Below, piece after piece: positions 23,696-34,546 of a stretch of DNA of 64,000 bases. The DNA is from Rhizomys pruinosus (lineage: Eukaryota; Chordata; Mammalia; Rodentia; Spalacidae): positions 557,718-621,717 of the forward strand of contig VZQC01010985.1 of assembly GCA_009823505.1 (NCBI GenBank), given 5' to 3'. The notes under the pieces are model-generated. The model did no database searches and had not been told where the DNA came from. It saw only the letters and a list, made by a program, of their open reading frames with translations. Each line of letters starts with the position of its first letter. Positions within the stretch are counted from its first letter, which is position 1. The translations under genes were made by a program, and so were the position numbers.

Positions 23696-25051
23696 TTTTT
23701 TTTTTTTTGTTCTTTTTTTATTTATTATATTTTAAGGGATTTTCAATATAAGAGCACAGTTGTTTTCAGATCACATTGACATTGCCCAGTTTGCCAAACA
23801 ATTAGATAATTGGCACTAGCATCCACAGATGAGTGATACCATTCGTCATTTGTTTTTCTGGGACTGTGTTACTTCACTCAGCGTGATGTCTTCTAGCTCC
23901 AGCCATTTACCTGTAAAGCTCATGATGTCATCTTTCTTTTTTTTTTTATTTTTTATTTTTTTAAGGGATTCTACAATATAATGACACAGTTGTTTGCAGA
24001 TAACATTGATGTTACTCAGTATGTCATACAATTAAGTAATTGGTGCATTTTGCAAGTATCTATGTCCAAATTTTGAACAACCCAAGATTCCCATAGTCCA
24101 GTTGGAGAAGCTTGTATGCACAGGCATGTTGATCAATCAGGTGTCCAGACTATATTCCTGTAGTCTCATGATTCACCCCTATCTCTCCACAGCCCTTACA
24201 ATCTACCATGCCTCCTCTTCCGCAGTTTGTTCTCTGGGCTTTGGGAAAGGGGCACAAGTGGGTGAGAAGAAAACAGTCTAATTTCTTTGGAGTTGTCATT
24301 TTGGATTCCAGTCTGTTCAGTTTGTTTCCCTTCACGGGTTGACAGCTTTCCCAGTGATACCCTTTTCAGTCATACTAACAAAGCTCAAGCTATTGGATGT
24401 ACAGGCATTTAAGCAGTACCACTTATTGTGTCAAGCTAAGCTGTGAGCATAGACACAGATGCTTGGATGGTATGCTAATCCGCAAACTGTGGTTTCTCTA
24501 TAAAGGGTGAAAAGTTCTTATTGTGGCTTATAACATCGCCTAACCACTAGAGGACATAAGCTTGTGGCATCCGCTGTGAGTTATTCCTCCAAGGAGAGAG
24601 CTAATAGCCAAATAGTTTTGGGATATATTATAGGCACTTGGCTGCCACTGTTGCACAGTATCTCCAGGCTGTTGAGGTGTAGCTGATATTTTCGGAGGAG
24701 TCTTGTTTGTCTCAGGAAGACCAATATTTTGCTGTATTGCTGTAGTGGCCTTTGGTAACACTCTCTAGCATTTCAGAGGCCGGTGTACGCTAGCAAGTGA
24801 CGTCTCATAACATTTTTCATGCTCACACCAGGTCTTCGACAACAGGGACTTACTGCCTTTCTCCTTGCATATATCCCACTTATAGGCAAAAGGCCTTTAT
24901 AATTTGGGGGGGCGGGTTTGAATCCCCTAGCCAACATCTCCTAGGCAGAATAATTCATTGCTGATGTCAGAGCTTTCCTGTAGTAATATATTTTGCTTAA
25001 TTACACAACTTATAAACACTTTACTATTGAATTTGGCTCTAGATAGAGAAA
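23696..25051 (-). mobile_element. L1-like repeat family, long copy with doubled 3' tail (type B)
   Basis: Minus-orientation insertion whose 3' end (left) is a poly-T run. On the minus strand the body (25047 to about 24060) matches 36361-37300: both contain GAGAGTGTTACCAAAGGCC, CAGCTACACCTCA, TTGGCTATTAGCTCTCTCC and CATGGTAGA(A/T)TGTAAGGGCTG. The body ends in a tail (AACAACTGTGTCATTATATTG) plus A-rich DNA. A second, L1 ORF2-end-like segment (MSFTGKWLELEDITLSEVTQ) with its own homologous tail then follows. Flanks GAGGTCACTTTTTCT (23681) and GAGGCCACTTTTTCT (25052) look like one target-site duplication for the whole block. Confidence 0.7.
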
Positions 25052-26402
25052 GAGGCCACTTTTTCTTAAAATTATTAGTAACAATTACAAAAGCTCTTTA
25101 TAGAACACAAGTGCTACCCAATTATCTCACTTGATCCCTGTAACAAACCTGTGAGTCACACATAACTGCTTTTCAGATGAGGAAGCTGAACTATGGAAAG
25201 ACTCAGCTAGGAGGCTGTGATGTCTTTCCTAGTCAGCAGATTTTTTTTTATAGCTATAAACTTTGATCACCATCTCCATGCACAAATGTACTTGAGAAAA
25301 TCACATTGGCCCTGTAAAGGTCCATAATGAAGGATGAAAGCTGAAGAGCACTCAGCACTCCTCCATGCCTTTACCACTCAGCCCTCACCATCCACGTGCT
25401 CTTCCCTCCACTCTGCTCGCCGGTCCTTATCATCAGAGTAAGTGGGTTTTCCATCTCTGCTCTTCTAGGGTCTTTCCTCCTAACAAAAACCCAACTTTTC
25501 AGAGAGCCACGTGCATTTGACTCTCTCCTATCATGATCCTCCCCACAAGTGAGTTTCTTCTACCACCACCCTGGCAGGTCCTGGAGATTCCCTTTCCCAG
25601 GGTCTCTAAGCCTAAGGTTGCTTCAATGGTCTGCCTCACTGTGAAGACTTGTTATGCTGAGCCTTCTGTTGCTCCCTCAGGGTGTTCCTAAGAAGGGAGG
25701 TGGCTAGGCAGAATTGGGATTCAGTCTATGGGGTGGAACTCAGGATAGCACCAAGAGTAAGGGTCAGTCTGTGACGGTGTCAGGGCTAGGATTTACCAGG
25801 GGCCTAGGTGAAGACTCTAATTGCCTTCTGTGAGGAGCAGAGATAATTCTTACAGAGCAGCCTGATCTAGCTACTTGACCACCTGCACCATCTCTAGTGA
25901 AAGAAGGAATGTCCTAACAAGGCTCAGCCTCAAGATTTCTCCGGAATTCAAGGCCCCATTTTCTCCAAACCCGCTCCCTTCCATCCACTTCCTCTGCAGC
26001 CACCTGAACGGGATCCTACCATCCCCACCTGCCTCCACTCAGGGTCCTGCTTAGTCTCCTGAATTCCTCTATGTCACCTCACCATTCTCCACACTGAAGT
26101 CTGAATGGACTTCCAAAAGTAAGGTCATGATCTTTAAAAGCTCCGAAGTTTCTCAGTAAAGACGGAGGTTCCTTACCTTGACTCACAATGTCTTACTTCA
26201 CTTGGCCCCTCCCAACTCTCTGCTACATTTCTTGGAATTTTCTCCCCCGTAGCATAGATCTGACTTTACTGTTTCCTGAACACACCATGCTGCCTCCCTA
26301 CTGCAAGGACTTTAATAGGGATGTTTCCTCTGAGGATAACTCCCTTTCCTTGGATCTCCTTTCTCTTGGCAAACCCTTTACACCAGACACTGTCTACCAT
26401 TG
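25052..26402. other. Intergenic stretch with a MIR relic
   Basis: A MIR-like fragment in minus orientation lies at about 25110-25245 (TATCTCACTTGATCCC, CAGATGAGGAAGCTGAAC). The rest appears single-copy, and I see no gene. Confidence 0.5.
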
Positions 26403-26985
26403 TTCTAGTTTGCTTTCAACTGTTGTGAAAACACCCTGACCAATACCAGCTTGAGAAAGAAAGGGTTTATTCGTCTTACATTTCCTAGGTCACAGTTTAC
26501 CACTGAGAGAGCTCAAGGTAGGAACTCGGGGCAGGAACCTGGAAGCACGAGCTGAAGGCCAGGAAGGAACACTGCTTACTGCCTTGTTCCCCAGGCCCAT
26601 GCTTAGTCTGCTTCCTTTTTTTTTTTTTTTTTTTTTTGGTCTTTTTGAGACAGGGTCTCCCTGTAGCCCCAGCTGACCTGGAACTCGCTCTGTAAAGCAG
26701 GCTGGCTTTGAATTCACAGAGATGCGCCTGCTTCTGCCTCCCAAGAGCTAGGATTAAAGGCATGCACCACCACACCCAGCTGCCTGCTTTCTTATACAAT
26801 ACGGAACCACCTGCCCAGGGGTAGCACTGCCCACAGGGGCTGGACCCTTCAATATCACTAAAAAATCAAGAAAATACCCCCACAGACATAGCTACAGGCC
26901 AGTCCAATGGAGGAAATTCCCCAATTGAGGCTCACTCAACCTAGGTGTGTCAAGTTGACACTAAAGCTATCCAGCACAACCACTC
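26403..26985 (-). mobile_element. Rodent LTR-like repeat, interrupted by a B1
   Basis: Minus-orientation member of the 2389-2795 family: CTAGTTTGCTTTCAACTG at the left and GTGTCAAGTTGACACTAAAG at the right, with AACCACCTGCCCAGGGG between. A B1 (26617-26782) splits it. Confidence 0.7.
26617..26782 (-). mobile_element. B1 SINE
   Basis: Minus-orientation B1 with a 21-base T run (its A tail), GAGACAGGGTCTCCC and CACCACACCCAGC. It is nested in the LTR-like repeat; CTGCTT(C/T)C-type sequence on both sides suggests a short target duplication. Confidence 0.92.
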
Positions 26986-28369
26986 ACACTCTTTCTCTTT
27001 TCCTTTAATTCCCATTTGTTATTTTTCTTATCAGCTGGAAAGAGAACTCAGTGTGAGAGAGCATTCTCGCTCTTATTTACCAGCTCTTCAACACTAGGTG
27101 CTGGATGCATGTGTGTGGCCCACAGAGGCCACATTCATTGCCATGTGCCAGATGCAGGCACAGACACATGGTAAGCAGGAGTTCAAGCTAACATGTCAGA
27201 GTCTGGAGCTACAGGTCTTGTTCAAATGACACTTGGCTATACCAGTTACTAAGTGTGTGACTTTGTAAAGTTTACTCTCTGTATCCCAATTTCCTCATCT
27301 GTATAATGAAGCTATTGTAGTAGTAGGAACTGCTGCATTAAAATAGTGATGGGCAGTACCTGGCACATTTTATTTCCAATAAAGATTAAGAATGGTTATA
27401 GTGTCACATAGCAATCCTATGAGGTAGGGGGATATCAGCAGGACTGGCATTGGGGGTGGGATAATTTTAGATGAGGTTGCCCCATGCATTATAAGACACT
27501 TAGCTGTATCCCGGTCTCCAGCTACAAGATGCCAGTAGCACTTTCCCAGGTTTGACAGCCAAACATATCTTTACAAATTACCAAATGTCCTTGAGGCGGG
27601 GGGGGGGGTGTTTAAAACTACTGTGGAGAAGGCATACACCATTGCTGGCTGGCACAGATACCAAACTGGAAGTCTACAGAGTGTAAATAGCTTGAACAAG
27701 GCCGAAGCGTTTATGAAAGGATGGAGGAGGGATTCAAACTCCCCTCTTTTCACCCTGGGGCATTCTCTTTGCTCTTTCCCACAGTCTCCCTGTGCTTGCT
27801 GCCCAAGCCCCCCTGCCCTCACCCTGGCCAACTCACACATTCGCAGATCCGTGCTAATTACACAGCAATGTAAAGCTTTATATGTGGTTTGTTATTTTAT
27901 ATCCAGGAACATGGTCCACAGCCTTCATTACATAAAGCAGCTGTGTGTATACTTGGGGTCTAAGTGCCATTTAGTGGTCAGCTCGATGGGGTATTTTGTT
28001 TCAAACATCACACTGATTTTTTTTTTCCTTTCCATACTTCAGTTGGATCCTAAATAGAGGAATGGAGTCTCACACAGCTTAGGCTAAAGTGAAAGGCAAG
28101 ACCTAAATGACAATTACCTACTATCCTAATTGGACTGGAAGACAGAGCCCCGAACTTCTGTATGGCGTGTAGTGTGCTCCCTGGTGATTGTGTGTGTTCA
28201 AGTGTTTCACAAGCCACACCCAGTCTGCCCTGCACTACCTGTGCACACTTCCTATTCATGTCTTGGTGTTCATAGACATGTCTAGACAGATGGTTTTCTA
28301 TTAGCGTCAAGGCTGGAACAGGTCATGGTTCCCATCTGAGATGTTTCTTCATTTTTAAAATGAGGACAA
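26986..28369. other. Intergenic stretch with a MIR relic
   Basis: A MIR-like fragment in plus orientation lies at about 27240-27365 (CCCAATTTCCTCATCTGTATAATG). A poly-G run is at 27598-27608. Open frames here show no recognisable protein. Confidence 0.5.
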
Positions 28370-28660
28370 ATGGAGCTAGGGAAATGGCTTTGTTGGTAAA
28401 ATGCTTGTTGTGGAAGCATGGGAACCCGTATTTAGATCCTTAGCATGCACACAAAAGCTGGGTGCATTGGTATGCACCTGCAATCCTGCACTGGGGACAC
28501 TGGGGAGGAGGAGACAGAGGATCTCATGGGCTCTCTGGGCAGCCAGTCTAGCTGAAGCAGTGAGCTCTAGGTTTGGTGAGAGAGACCCTGCCCCCCCCAA
28601 ATAAATAAGGTGCAGAGGGATTGAGGAAGACACCCGACATTGACCACTGACCTTTGAGCA
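28370..28660 (+). mobile_element. Composite tRNA-derived SINE
   Basis: GGAGCTAGGGAAATGGCTTTG start, then AAAGCTGGGTGCATTGGTATG, ACTGGGGAGGAGGAGACAGAGG, GCCAGTCTAGC, and a 3' part GAGGAAGACACCCGACATTG that runs straight into a CA microsatellite. I recognise the rodent SINE type but not the exact subfamily. Confidence 0.7.
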
Positions 28661-28743
28661 CACACACATACACACACACACACACACATACACACACACA
28701 CACCCCTATACCCACACCCACACTCCCCCCCACACATACACAC
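28660..28743. repeat. (CA)n microsatellite at SINE tail
   Basis: Interrupted CA/TA/CCCA tract that forms the tail of the SINE to its left; VCVCV-type frames derive from it. Confidence 0.93.
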
Positions 28744-28889
28744 CAGAAAAAGAAGACTAAAGCATGTGCCTCGAATTGTAACTGAGACCCTTCTGAGTCC
28801 ACTGAGTCCACTTCGCCCCCTGTGGGCTACACAGGGTGCACCCATGGCTAAGGGCTGTGGCCCAATGCAAAAAGGACACTTACTTGAAA

Positions 28890-29240
28890 CATTTTGAGAT
28901 TTAAAAAAAAAATTATGTTTACAAGTTTGCATTCCCACCAGCAAACTCTGGGGAATGAGTCTTCCTCTTTCCCCAGAGCCTCTCCACTATTTGGTATCAT
29001 TTGTTTTTTCTTGATCATAGCTAGTCTTACCTGGGTAAGATGAAATCTTAAAGTGGTTTTAATTTGTATTTCCTTAATTATTAGCGATATTGAGCACTTT
29101 TAAAGATGTTTCTCAGCCATCTTTGTCACTTGTGAAGTCTGTTGGATCATTTGATTTCTTGAATCCTTTGTTTTTTGAGTAATTTATATAATCTGGATGT
29201 TAAACCTCTGTCATATGTGTCATTGGTGAAGGTTTAATTA
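28890..29240 (-). mobile_element. LINE-1 fragment
   Basis: Minus-orientation L1 ORF2-3' text: TTTGCATTCCCACCAGC, CCAGAGCCTCTCCACTATTTGG, AAGTGGTTTTAATTTGTATTTCC, TTCTCAGCCATCTTTG. It is decayed and has no ORF. Confidence 0.85.
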
Positions 29241-29244
29241 TGTT

Positions 29245-29433
29245 TAATTATGTGCCTGTGTGTAGGTCTGTGTGTGGGTATAGATGGGTGCTCTCGGAGC
29301 CAGAAAAGGGCATTAGATTCCCTGGCATTAGACTCAAAACGAGCCTGCCACCTGACCCTCTCCTGGATATATATCCAGGAGAATGCTTGAAGCAGCAAGC
29401 ATTCTCAACCGCTAAGCTATTCTCTAGCTCTAT
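29245..29433 (-). mobile_element. B3-like SINE, degraded
   Basis: Minus orientation, with GCATTAGATTCCCTGGCATTAG and CTCAACCGCTAAGCTATTCTC as the 5' box region at the right. It carries an internal short palindrome, CTCCTGGATATATATCCAGGAG, at 29360-29381. Confidence 0.65.
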
Positions 29434-29601
29434 CATTTATTTTTTGAAACTCAGTTGTGCGGTACACCAGCATAAACTTGTAGATGACGTGTCCTGCTGC
29501 AATGTCAGAAGGTTGGACCTGCCTGCAAGTTGAGATGAGTGGCTCCACAGTAACTGTGCTTCTTTTTCTTCCTTCTCCTGCCAAATCACCCCATGCCACC
29601 T

Positions 29602-29767
29602 GTGGTGGTTTGAATGAGAGTGTCCCCCATAGGCTTTAAGTATTCAGACATTTTGTCCCTAGTTGGTGGCACTGTTTTGGATGGTCTTAGAAGGTGTGGC
29701 CGTGCTGGAGGAAGTATGTCACTGGGGGCAGGCTTAGTGAGTTTAACAAGCCTTGCAGGCTCCAACT

Positions 29768-29809
<42 letters not shown>

Positions 29810-29995
29810 TGAGCTCATTGGAAGATGTGAACCTCCTCGGCTTTCTGCTCCAGCCCTGGCCACCACGCCTCCCTGCCACAATGGACTCTTAATTCCCTGG
29901 AACTGTCAATCCTAAGCTCAAATAAACTCTTCCTTTTATAAGTTCCCTTGGTCATGGCGGTTTTATCACAGCAACAGAAAAGTGACTAATACGTC
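29602..29995 (+). mobile_element. Solo LTR-like rodent repeat (MaLR type) with (CT)n
   Basis: Starts GTGGTGGTTTGAATGAGAG, continues GTTGGTGGCACTGTTTTGG, GGTGTGGCCGTGCTGGAGG, a (CT)n run (29768-29806), CAAATAAACTCTTCC and ends at ACAGAAAAGTGACTAATAC. The same family occurs in reverse at 55062-55425. I judge it a MaLR-type solo LTR; the subfamily is not certain. Confidence 0.75.
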
Positions 29996-30362
29996 ACCCA
30001 AGCCCAGCCTGGCTTCTCCCACAACATCTACACTCTTAATGCCACCCTCCTCCTCCTCTTTGTCTCCAGTCAGAATGTACTTCATTCCCCTTCATGACCT
30101 CATCACTTTTTACCATTCTTCTTACCTGGAATGCATATGGAAGTGTCTTTCATGCTATTGAATCCTCTTTTCCTTCATAGACTAGTTCAAATCCTGACTC
30201 TTCTAGCAAAATGTTCTGGAGCCCCCTGACCTCACTGTGCCTAGAGTTTCATGATACTGTACCACTTGGTCCTTATGAGATATTTTTTATTTTCAAATCG
30301 TTTTTTTCTTCATCCTGAAATATCTAATTGACAGATTGTATTTGTTGAAGATGATTTAATAA
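29996..30362. other. Intergenic stretch
   Basis: T/C-rich single-copy-looking DNA between a solo LTR and a B2. Nothing is recognised. Confidence 0.45.
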
Positions 30363-30372
30363 TATGTAGAAA

Positions 30373-30611
30373 TGGGGCTGGAGAGATGGCTTAGCGGTTG
30401 GGAGTGCCGACCGCTCTTACAGAGGACCCGGGTTCAATCCCCAGCACCCACGTGGCGGCCAAGAATCGTCTGAAACTCCAATTCCAGGAGAACTCCAGTT
30501 CCAGGGGAATCTGAGACCCTCTTCTGACCTCCGCAGCACTGCACGACATGGGTGCACAAACTTGCATGCAGACAGTACATTCATACACGTACAGAAATAA
30601 ATAAAAAAAAG
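30373..30611 (+). mobile_element. B2 SINE with target-site duplication
   Basis: Full-length plus-orientation B2: GGGGCTGGAGAGATGGCTTAG start, CGGGTTCAATCCCCAGCACC, CTCTTCTGACCTCCGC, A-rich tail. TATGTAGAAA is present on both sides (30363-30372 and 30612-30621). Confidence 0.95.
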
Positions 30612-30720
30612 TATGTAGAAACTATATAACAGCCATTATAACTGAATTAATAAACACATACAGCACCATGCATGCTCAAATTATTAGGTCCCCAGAACCT
30701 GTTCATCTTATAACTGAAGG

Positions 30721-30728
30721 TTATATAT

Positions 30729-30772
<44 letters not shown>

Positions 30773-30773
30773 T
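30721..30773. repeat. (TA)n microsatellite
   Basis: Imperfect TA repeat of about 53 bases with AAA and TTT interruptions. Confidence 0.95.
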
Positions 30774-30960
30774 TCAGATAAAAAGAAATATAACATTAAC
30801 ATCTCTCAGTTTGCCTTTTAACTGGGGATTTGGTGCTAGCATCCACAAATGAGGGATGCCATTCTTCGTTTGTTTTTCTGAGACTGTGTTACTTCACTTA
30901 GCATAATGGCTTCGAGTTCCATCCATTTACTTGCAAAGTTCATGATGTCATCTTTTTTTA

Positions 30961-31203
30961 TGTTCATTTTTTATTTATTTTTGTATGTGTATGAATGTAC
31001 TGTCTGCATGTAGGTTTGTGCACCCGTGTCGTGCAATGCCGCGGAGGTCAGAAGAGGGTCTCGGATTCCCCTGGAACTGGAGTTCTCTTGGAATTGGAGT
31101 TACAGATGGTTCTTAGCTGCCATGTGGGTGCTGGGGATGGAACCCGGGTCCTCTGCAAGAGCAGTCAGTGCTCTTAACCGCTACGCTATCTCTCCAGCTC
31201 TGG
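30961..31203 (-). mobile_element. B2 SINE inserted in LINE-1
   Basis: Complete minus-orientation B2, GCTACGCTATCTCTCCAGC at the right. The host sequence TGTCATCTTTTTTTA is duplicated at 30946-30960 and 31204-31218. Confidence 0.93.
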
Positions 31204-31636
31204 TGTCATCTTTTTTTACCGCTGCATAGAACTTCATTGTGGAGATGTACCATGTTTTTGTTATCCAGTCATCAGTTGAGGGGCATTTGGGTTGGTTCCA
31301 GCTCCTAACTATTGTGAAGAGAGCTCCAATAAACATAGCTATGCGTGTATCTTTGCAGTAGGATGAATCTTGTGGGTATATACTCATGAGGGGTATGACT
31401 GGGTCAGGTAGCAGGCTCATTTTGAGTCTTTTAAGGGTTCTCCACAGTGCTTTCTATAGTGGTTGCAGGAGTTTACAGTCCCACCAGCAGTGGAAGACTG
31501 GTCCCCTTTCTCCACAACCTCTCCAGCATTTGGTGTCTTTTGTTTCTTGATCTTAGCCAGTCTTATCGGAGTGAGATAACTTAAAGTGGTTTTAATTTGC
31601 ATTTCCTTAATTATTAACGATGTTGAAAACTTTTTT

Positions 31637-31874
31637 ATTTTTTAAACAATTTTTTAAATTTTATTTATTTTGTATGTGTGTGAATGTACTGTCTGCATGT
31701 AGCTTTGTGCACCCATGTCGTGCAATGCCTCGGAGGTCAGAAGAGGGTGTCGGATTCCCCTGGAACTGGAGTTAAAGACGGTTCTTAGCTGCCACGTGGG
31801 TACTGGGGATCGAACCTGGGTCCTCTGCAAAAGCAGTCAGCGCTCTTAACCACTAGGCCATCTCTCCAGCCCAT
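31637..31874 (-). mobile_element. B2 SINE inserted in LINE-1
   Basis: Complete minus-orientation B2, CACTAGGCCATCTCTCCAGCCC at the right. The host sequence GATGTTGAAAACTTTTT is duplicated at 31619-31635 and 31875-31891. Confidence 0.93.
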
Positions 31875-31915
31875 GATGTTGAAAACTTTTTAAGATTTTT
31901 CTCAGCCATCTTTAC

Positions 31916-32150
31916 AAATTACCCACTCAAAAAATGGAGTAAAGAGATGAACAGGTACTTTACTAGTGATGAAGGTTTGTTCTTTAACCAATCCTTGCAC
32001 TTGTTGATAGAAATAGAAGTCATTACAGCCACTATGAACAACAGCCTGGTGGGAATACATATCCAAAACAAATGAAATAAGCATCCAAGAAAGCTTTCAA
32101 CCCTCCAGTTCATTGCAGCAGCATTCACTGCCATGTATTCTAACTCAATA
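31916..32150 (+). mobile_element. LINE-1 fragment, opposite orientation to its left neighbour
   Basis: Plus-orientation L1 text: AAAGAGATGAACAGG, ACAGCCACTATGAACAACAGC, CATATCCAAAACAAATGAAAT, TTCATTGCAGCAGCATTCAC. It meets the minus-orientation L1 head-to-head at about 31915. Confidence 0.7.
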
Positions 32151-32515
32151 CCAACATGCATTTCTGTTCAGAAGTTCCCAGTACCTTGAGGAGGGCAGAA
32201 CATATGGAGACATTGCTATGTCCCAGAGCGCTGCACACACCCAGTGATGTGCACTTCCCACTGGACCCTCACCAGTTATACACCCTCTGTTGGCACCACA
32301 ACCTCCACAGACCATGCTACGGTCAGAGTTCCTGCCTTGCTCTTTCTGGCACCACATAGATTCTGACCATTCCATTCCTACTTTTCCTTTCTCATTCTTA
32401 GTTTCCCTAATGTTCCAAACACCTGCCTACTCCTCTGCACAGGCTGTTTCCAGGGCCCTCAGTGCATCCCTTTCTTCATCATCCCTGCCCAGCTCCTGAA
32501 ATTTTTTGCTATTAT
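32151..32515. other. Intergenic stretch
   Basis: C/T-rich DNA with no recognised repeat or gene. Confidence 0.45.
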
Positions 32516-32758
32516 TGGTTGTTGGGCATTTGTTTTTAGGTAAAATCTCACTATGTGCCCCAGGCTATCCTCAAGCTCTCTATCCTCCTGCTTCAGCTTT
32601 CAAGTGCTGCAGTCATATTTTTTTTTTTTGGACAGGATTTCATATAGTCCAAAGTGTTCTCAAACTCACCATGTACTTGAGGATGTTCTTGAACTCCTGA
32701 CCTTCCTCTCTTTACCTCCCAAATGCTGGGATTACAAGCATGTACCACCACACCTAGT
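32516..32758 (-). mobile_element. Two overlapping degraded B1 SINEs
   Basis: 32516-32616 is a B1-like segment (AATCTCACTATGTGCCCCAGG... TTCAAGTGCTGCAGTCAT) that lacks its 5' end. 32618-32758 is a second one with a T run and the CCCAAATGCTGGGATTACAAGC / CACCACACCTAG end. The second probably inserted into or beside the first. Confidence 0.75.
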
Positions 32759-32858
32759 TTCTACTCACTCTTAAAACTCAGTCCATCCATGCTGGAATTT
32801 TGAATAGCTTGATCTTATGTGGGTCTTTTCAGTAACACCAATTGGATTCACTGACTTT

Positions 32859-33003
32859 AAAAAAAAAAAAAAAAAAGAGGAAGTCAAGAGGGAGATGTGG
32901 TAGTTGGGGGAGGGGAGGAGTTGGAGGGAGAGGAATAAAGATGACCAAAATACATTGTATACATGTTTAAATTTCTCAAATAATAAATTAAAACTATTTT
33001 TAA
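32859..33003 (+). mobile_element. LINE-1 3' end, severely truncated (Lx type)
   Basis: GGGGAGGGGAGGAGTTGGAGGG polypurine tract, then CCAAAATACATTGTATACATG and CTCAAATAATAAATTAAAA, the characteristic end of rodent Lx-type L1 3' UTRs. Confidence 0.8.
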
Positions 33004-34143
33004 AAGATCAACTCTATTCCAAGGTCACTTTCCTGGAGTCCCCTGCTAATGTCCTCTCTAAGTCTGTCCTGGTTGGTCCCAATTGCCTTTCTGTCTGTTT
33101 CCTTTCCTTTTGTTTGCATTTCTGTCCTCCCCACTGGGTGGCAGGCTCCCTGGGGGCAAAATTTAGGGCTGATTTTTCTGCATCTAACATTCTCCACTGA
33201 ATTGTGCCACACTGGTGTTGTTTTATGAATCCCATCCTATTTAACATGCTTCCTTGACCATAAGCCCATTTCCCACTGTGTAGGGAATGCCCTAGGCCCA
33301 GTCATCTCAGCATCTGCATTTTTTTCTGGTGTTACTCTTACTCTACATGGTCTTCAGCACTGCTTTCTTCTTTTGGGCTTTGCAGTCCGCTTCCTTTCTC
33401 TCACATCCATAGGCAATCTTGTCCTTCATTCACCAAGGATTAACTTCCAACCAAGGTTAGGCTAGAGAACACAGAGCCTGGGGGCAGGGAATGTATGCTG
33501 GATATAGGAGTCAGAACCTACAGCCAGACTATGCCCATTTTAGAATGCCAGGCTGGCCAGTGGCCCAAGTAATGGCTGCCCAGAGGGCAGACCTCAAGCT
33601 CAGAGCAAAGCTCTTCCTTTGGGACAGTGGCACAGTCCCTCGTCTCTCACCCTGGAAGGGACACTTCAGCCTGGAAGAATTCCTGAAGCTGACTTTGTTG
33701 GTTTAGTTCCGCTACAAGGCTTCTATTTCTGCTCCTGTTGTTACAGCTTACAGATTCCTGGTACCAATATGATTGAACAACTTAATTAAGATGTAATAAA
33801 AGAAAAGTGGGCTGGATGTGCCCTGTGGCAGAACAGAAGACTTCATCCACTGCCCAGTCCTGAGCCCTTTCCCACCCTGCCTAAAGGCCCAGGACAGGCA
33901 GGGCCATGAACTGGGTGGGAGCTCTGGCCCTGGACAGACAGGGCCATGAACTGGGAGCTCTAGTGTTGGGTACAGAGACCTGTGAGTTAGTCTCTCCACC
34001 AGTTTGTTCATGCTGATGGTCGGTCACTTCCATTTATTGTTATGCTCAGAGACAACACTATAACTACCTAAGTGACCCACTCTCGAGGACTTAGCACCAC
34101 CCAAGGCTTTTCTCACATGACTAGGTGGAAGAAATATTGCTTT
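33004..34143. other. Intergenic stretch with a short tandem duplication
   Basis: 33886-33925 and 33926-33961 are tandem copies of a GGCCC(A/T)GGACAG(G/A)CAGGGCCATGAACTGGG-type unit. The second lacks four bases (GTGG-type gap) and differs at two others. No gene is recognised. Confidence 0.6.
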
Positions 34144-34157
34144 AAAACATGGAAACA

Positions 34158-34532
34158 CCCGAGGGACGTGGTAGAATGTAAGGGCTGCGATTGGGGTGAA
34201 TGGTGAAACTACAGCAATATAATCTGGACACTCATTTGATCAACTTGATTGAACATACAAGCCCCCCTGCTGGATGGTGGGACCAAGGGGCTGTGTGGGT
34301 TTGGGCACAACTGCTTGCAAATTGGTTTTACAAGAAGGATGCTTGTACTCATAAATTATCACTTATTGCTAAAAAATGAAAAAAAAAACTGAGAGAAAGA
34401 TGCAGGACAGTTATGGCAGAATGCATGATCTGGAATGGGGTGGGGTGGGATGGGGGGGAAGGGAAAGGGAAATATGCCTGAACTGAATTGGAAAATGATG
34501 TATGAAATACACAAAGCATCAATAAAAAAAAA
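34158..34532 (+). mobile_element. L1-like repeat family, 5'-truncated copy (tail type A) with TSD
   Basis: Begins CCCGAGGGACGTGGTAGAATG and carries GGGCTGCGATTGGGGTGAATG, GGACACTCATTTGATCAAC, a G-rich polypurine tract and ACAAAGCATCAATAAAAAA. A 14-bp target-site duplication, AAAACATGGAAACA, is at 34144-34157 and 34533-34546. This proves insertion by target-primed retroposition as a 5'-truncated unit. Confidence 0.88.
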
Positions 34533-34546
34533 AAAACATGGAAACA

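Larger units (their letters stand above)
30820..31915 (-). mobile_element. LINE-1 3' region split by two B2 insertions
   Basis: Minus-orientation L1 ORF2-end text runs continuously once two B2s are removed: AGGGATGCCATTCTTCG, TCATGATGTCATCTTTTTTTA, ATGTACCATGTTTTTGTTATCC, CAACCTCTCCAGCATTTGG, GATGTTGAAAACTTTTT. Frames such as NQPKCPSTDDWITKTW are ORF2-end remnants. No intact ORF remains. Confidence 0.88.

Noticed and set aside
24540..24761. 73-codon minus-strand frame MLPKATTAIQQNIGLPETNK...
   Set aside because: It lies within the L1-like repeat body, and the homologous copy near 36670-36900 does not keep the frame, so coding is unlikely.
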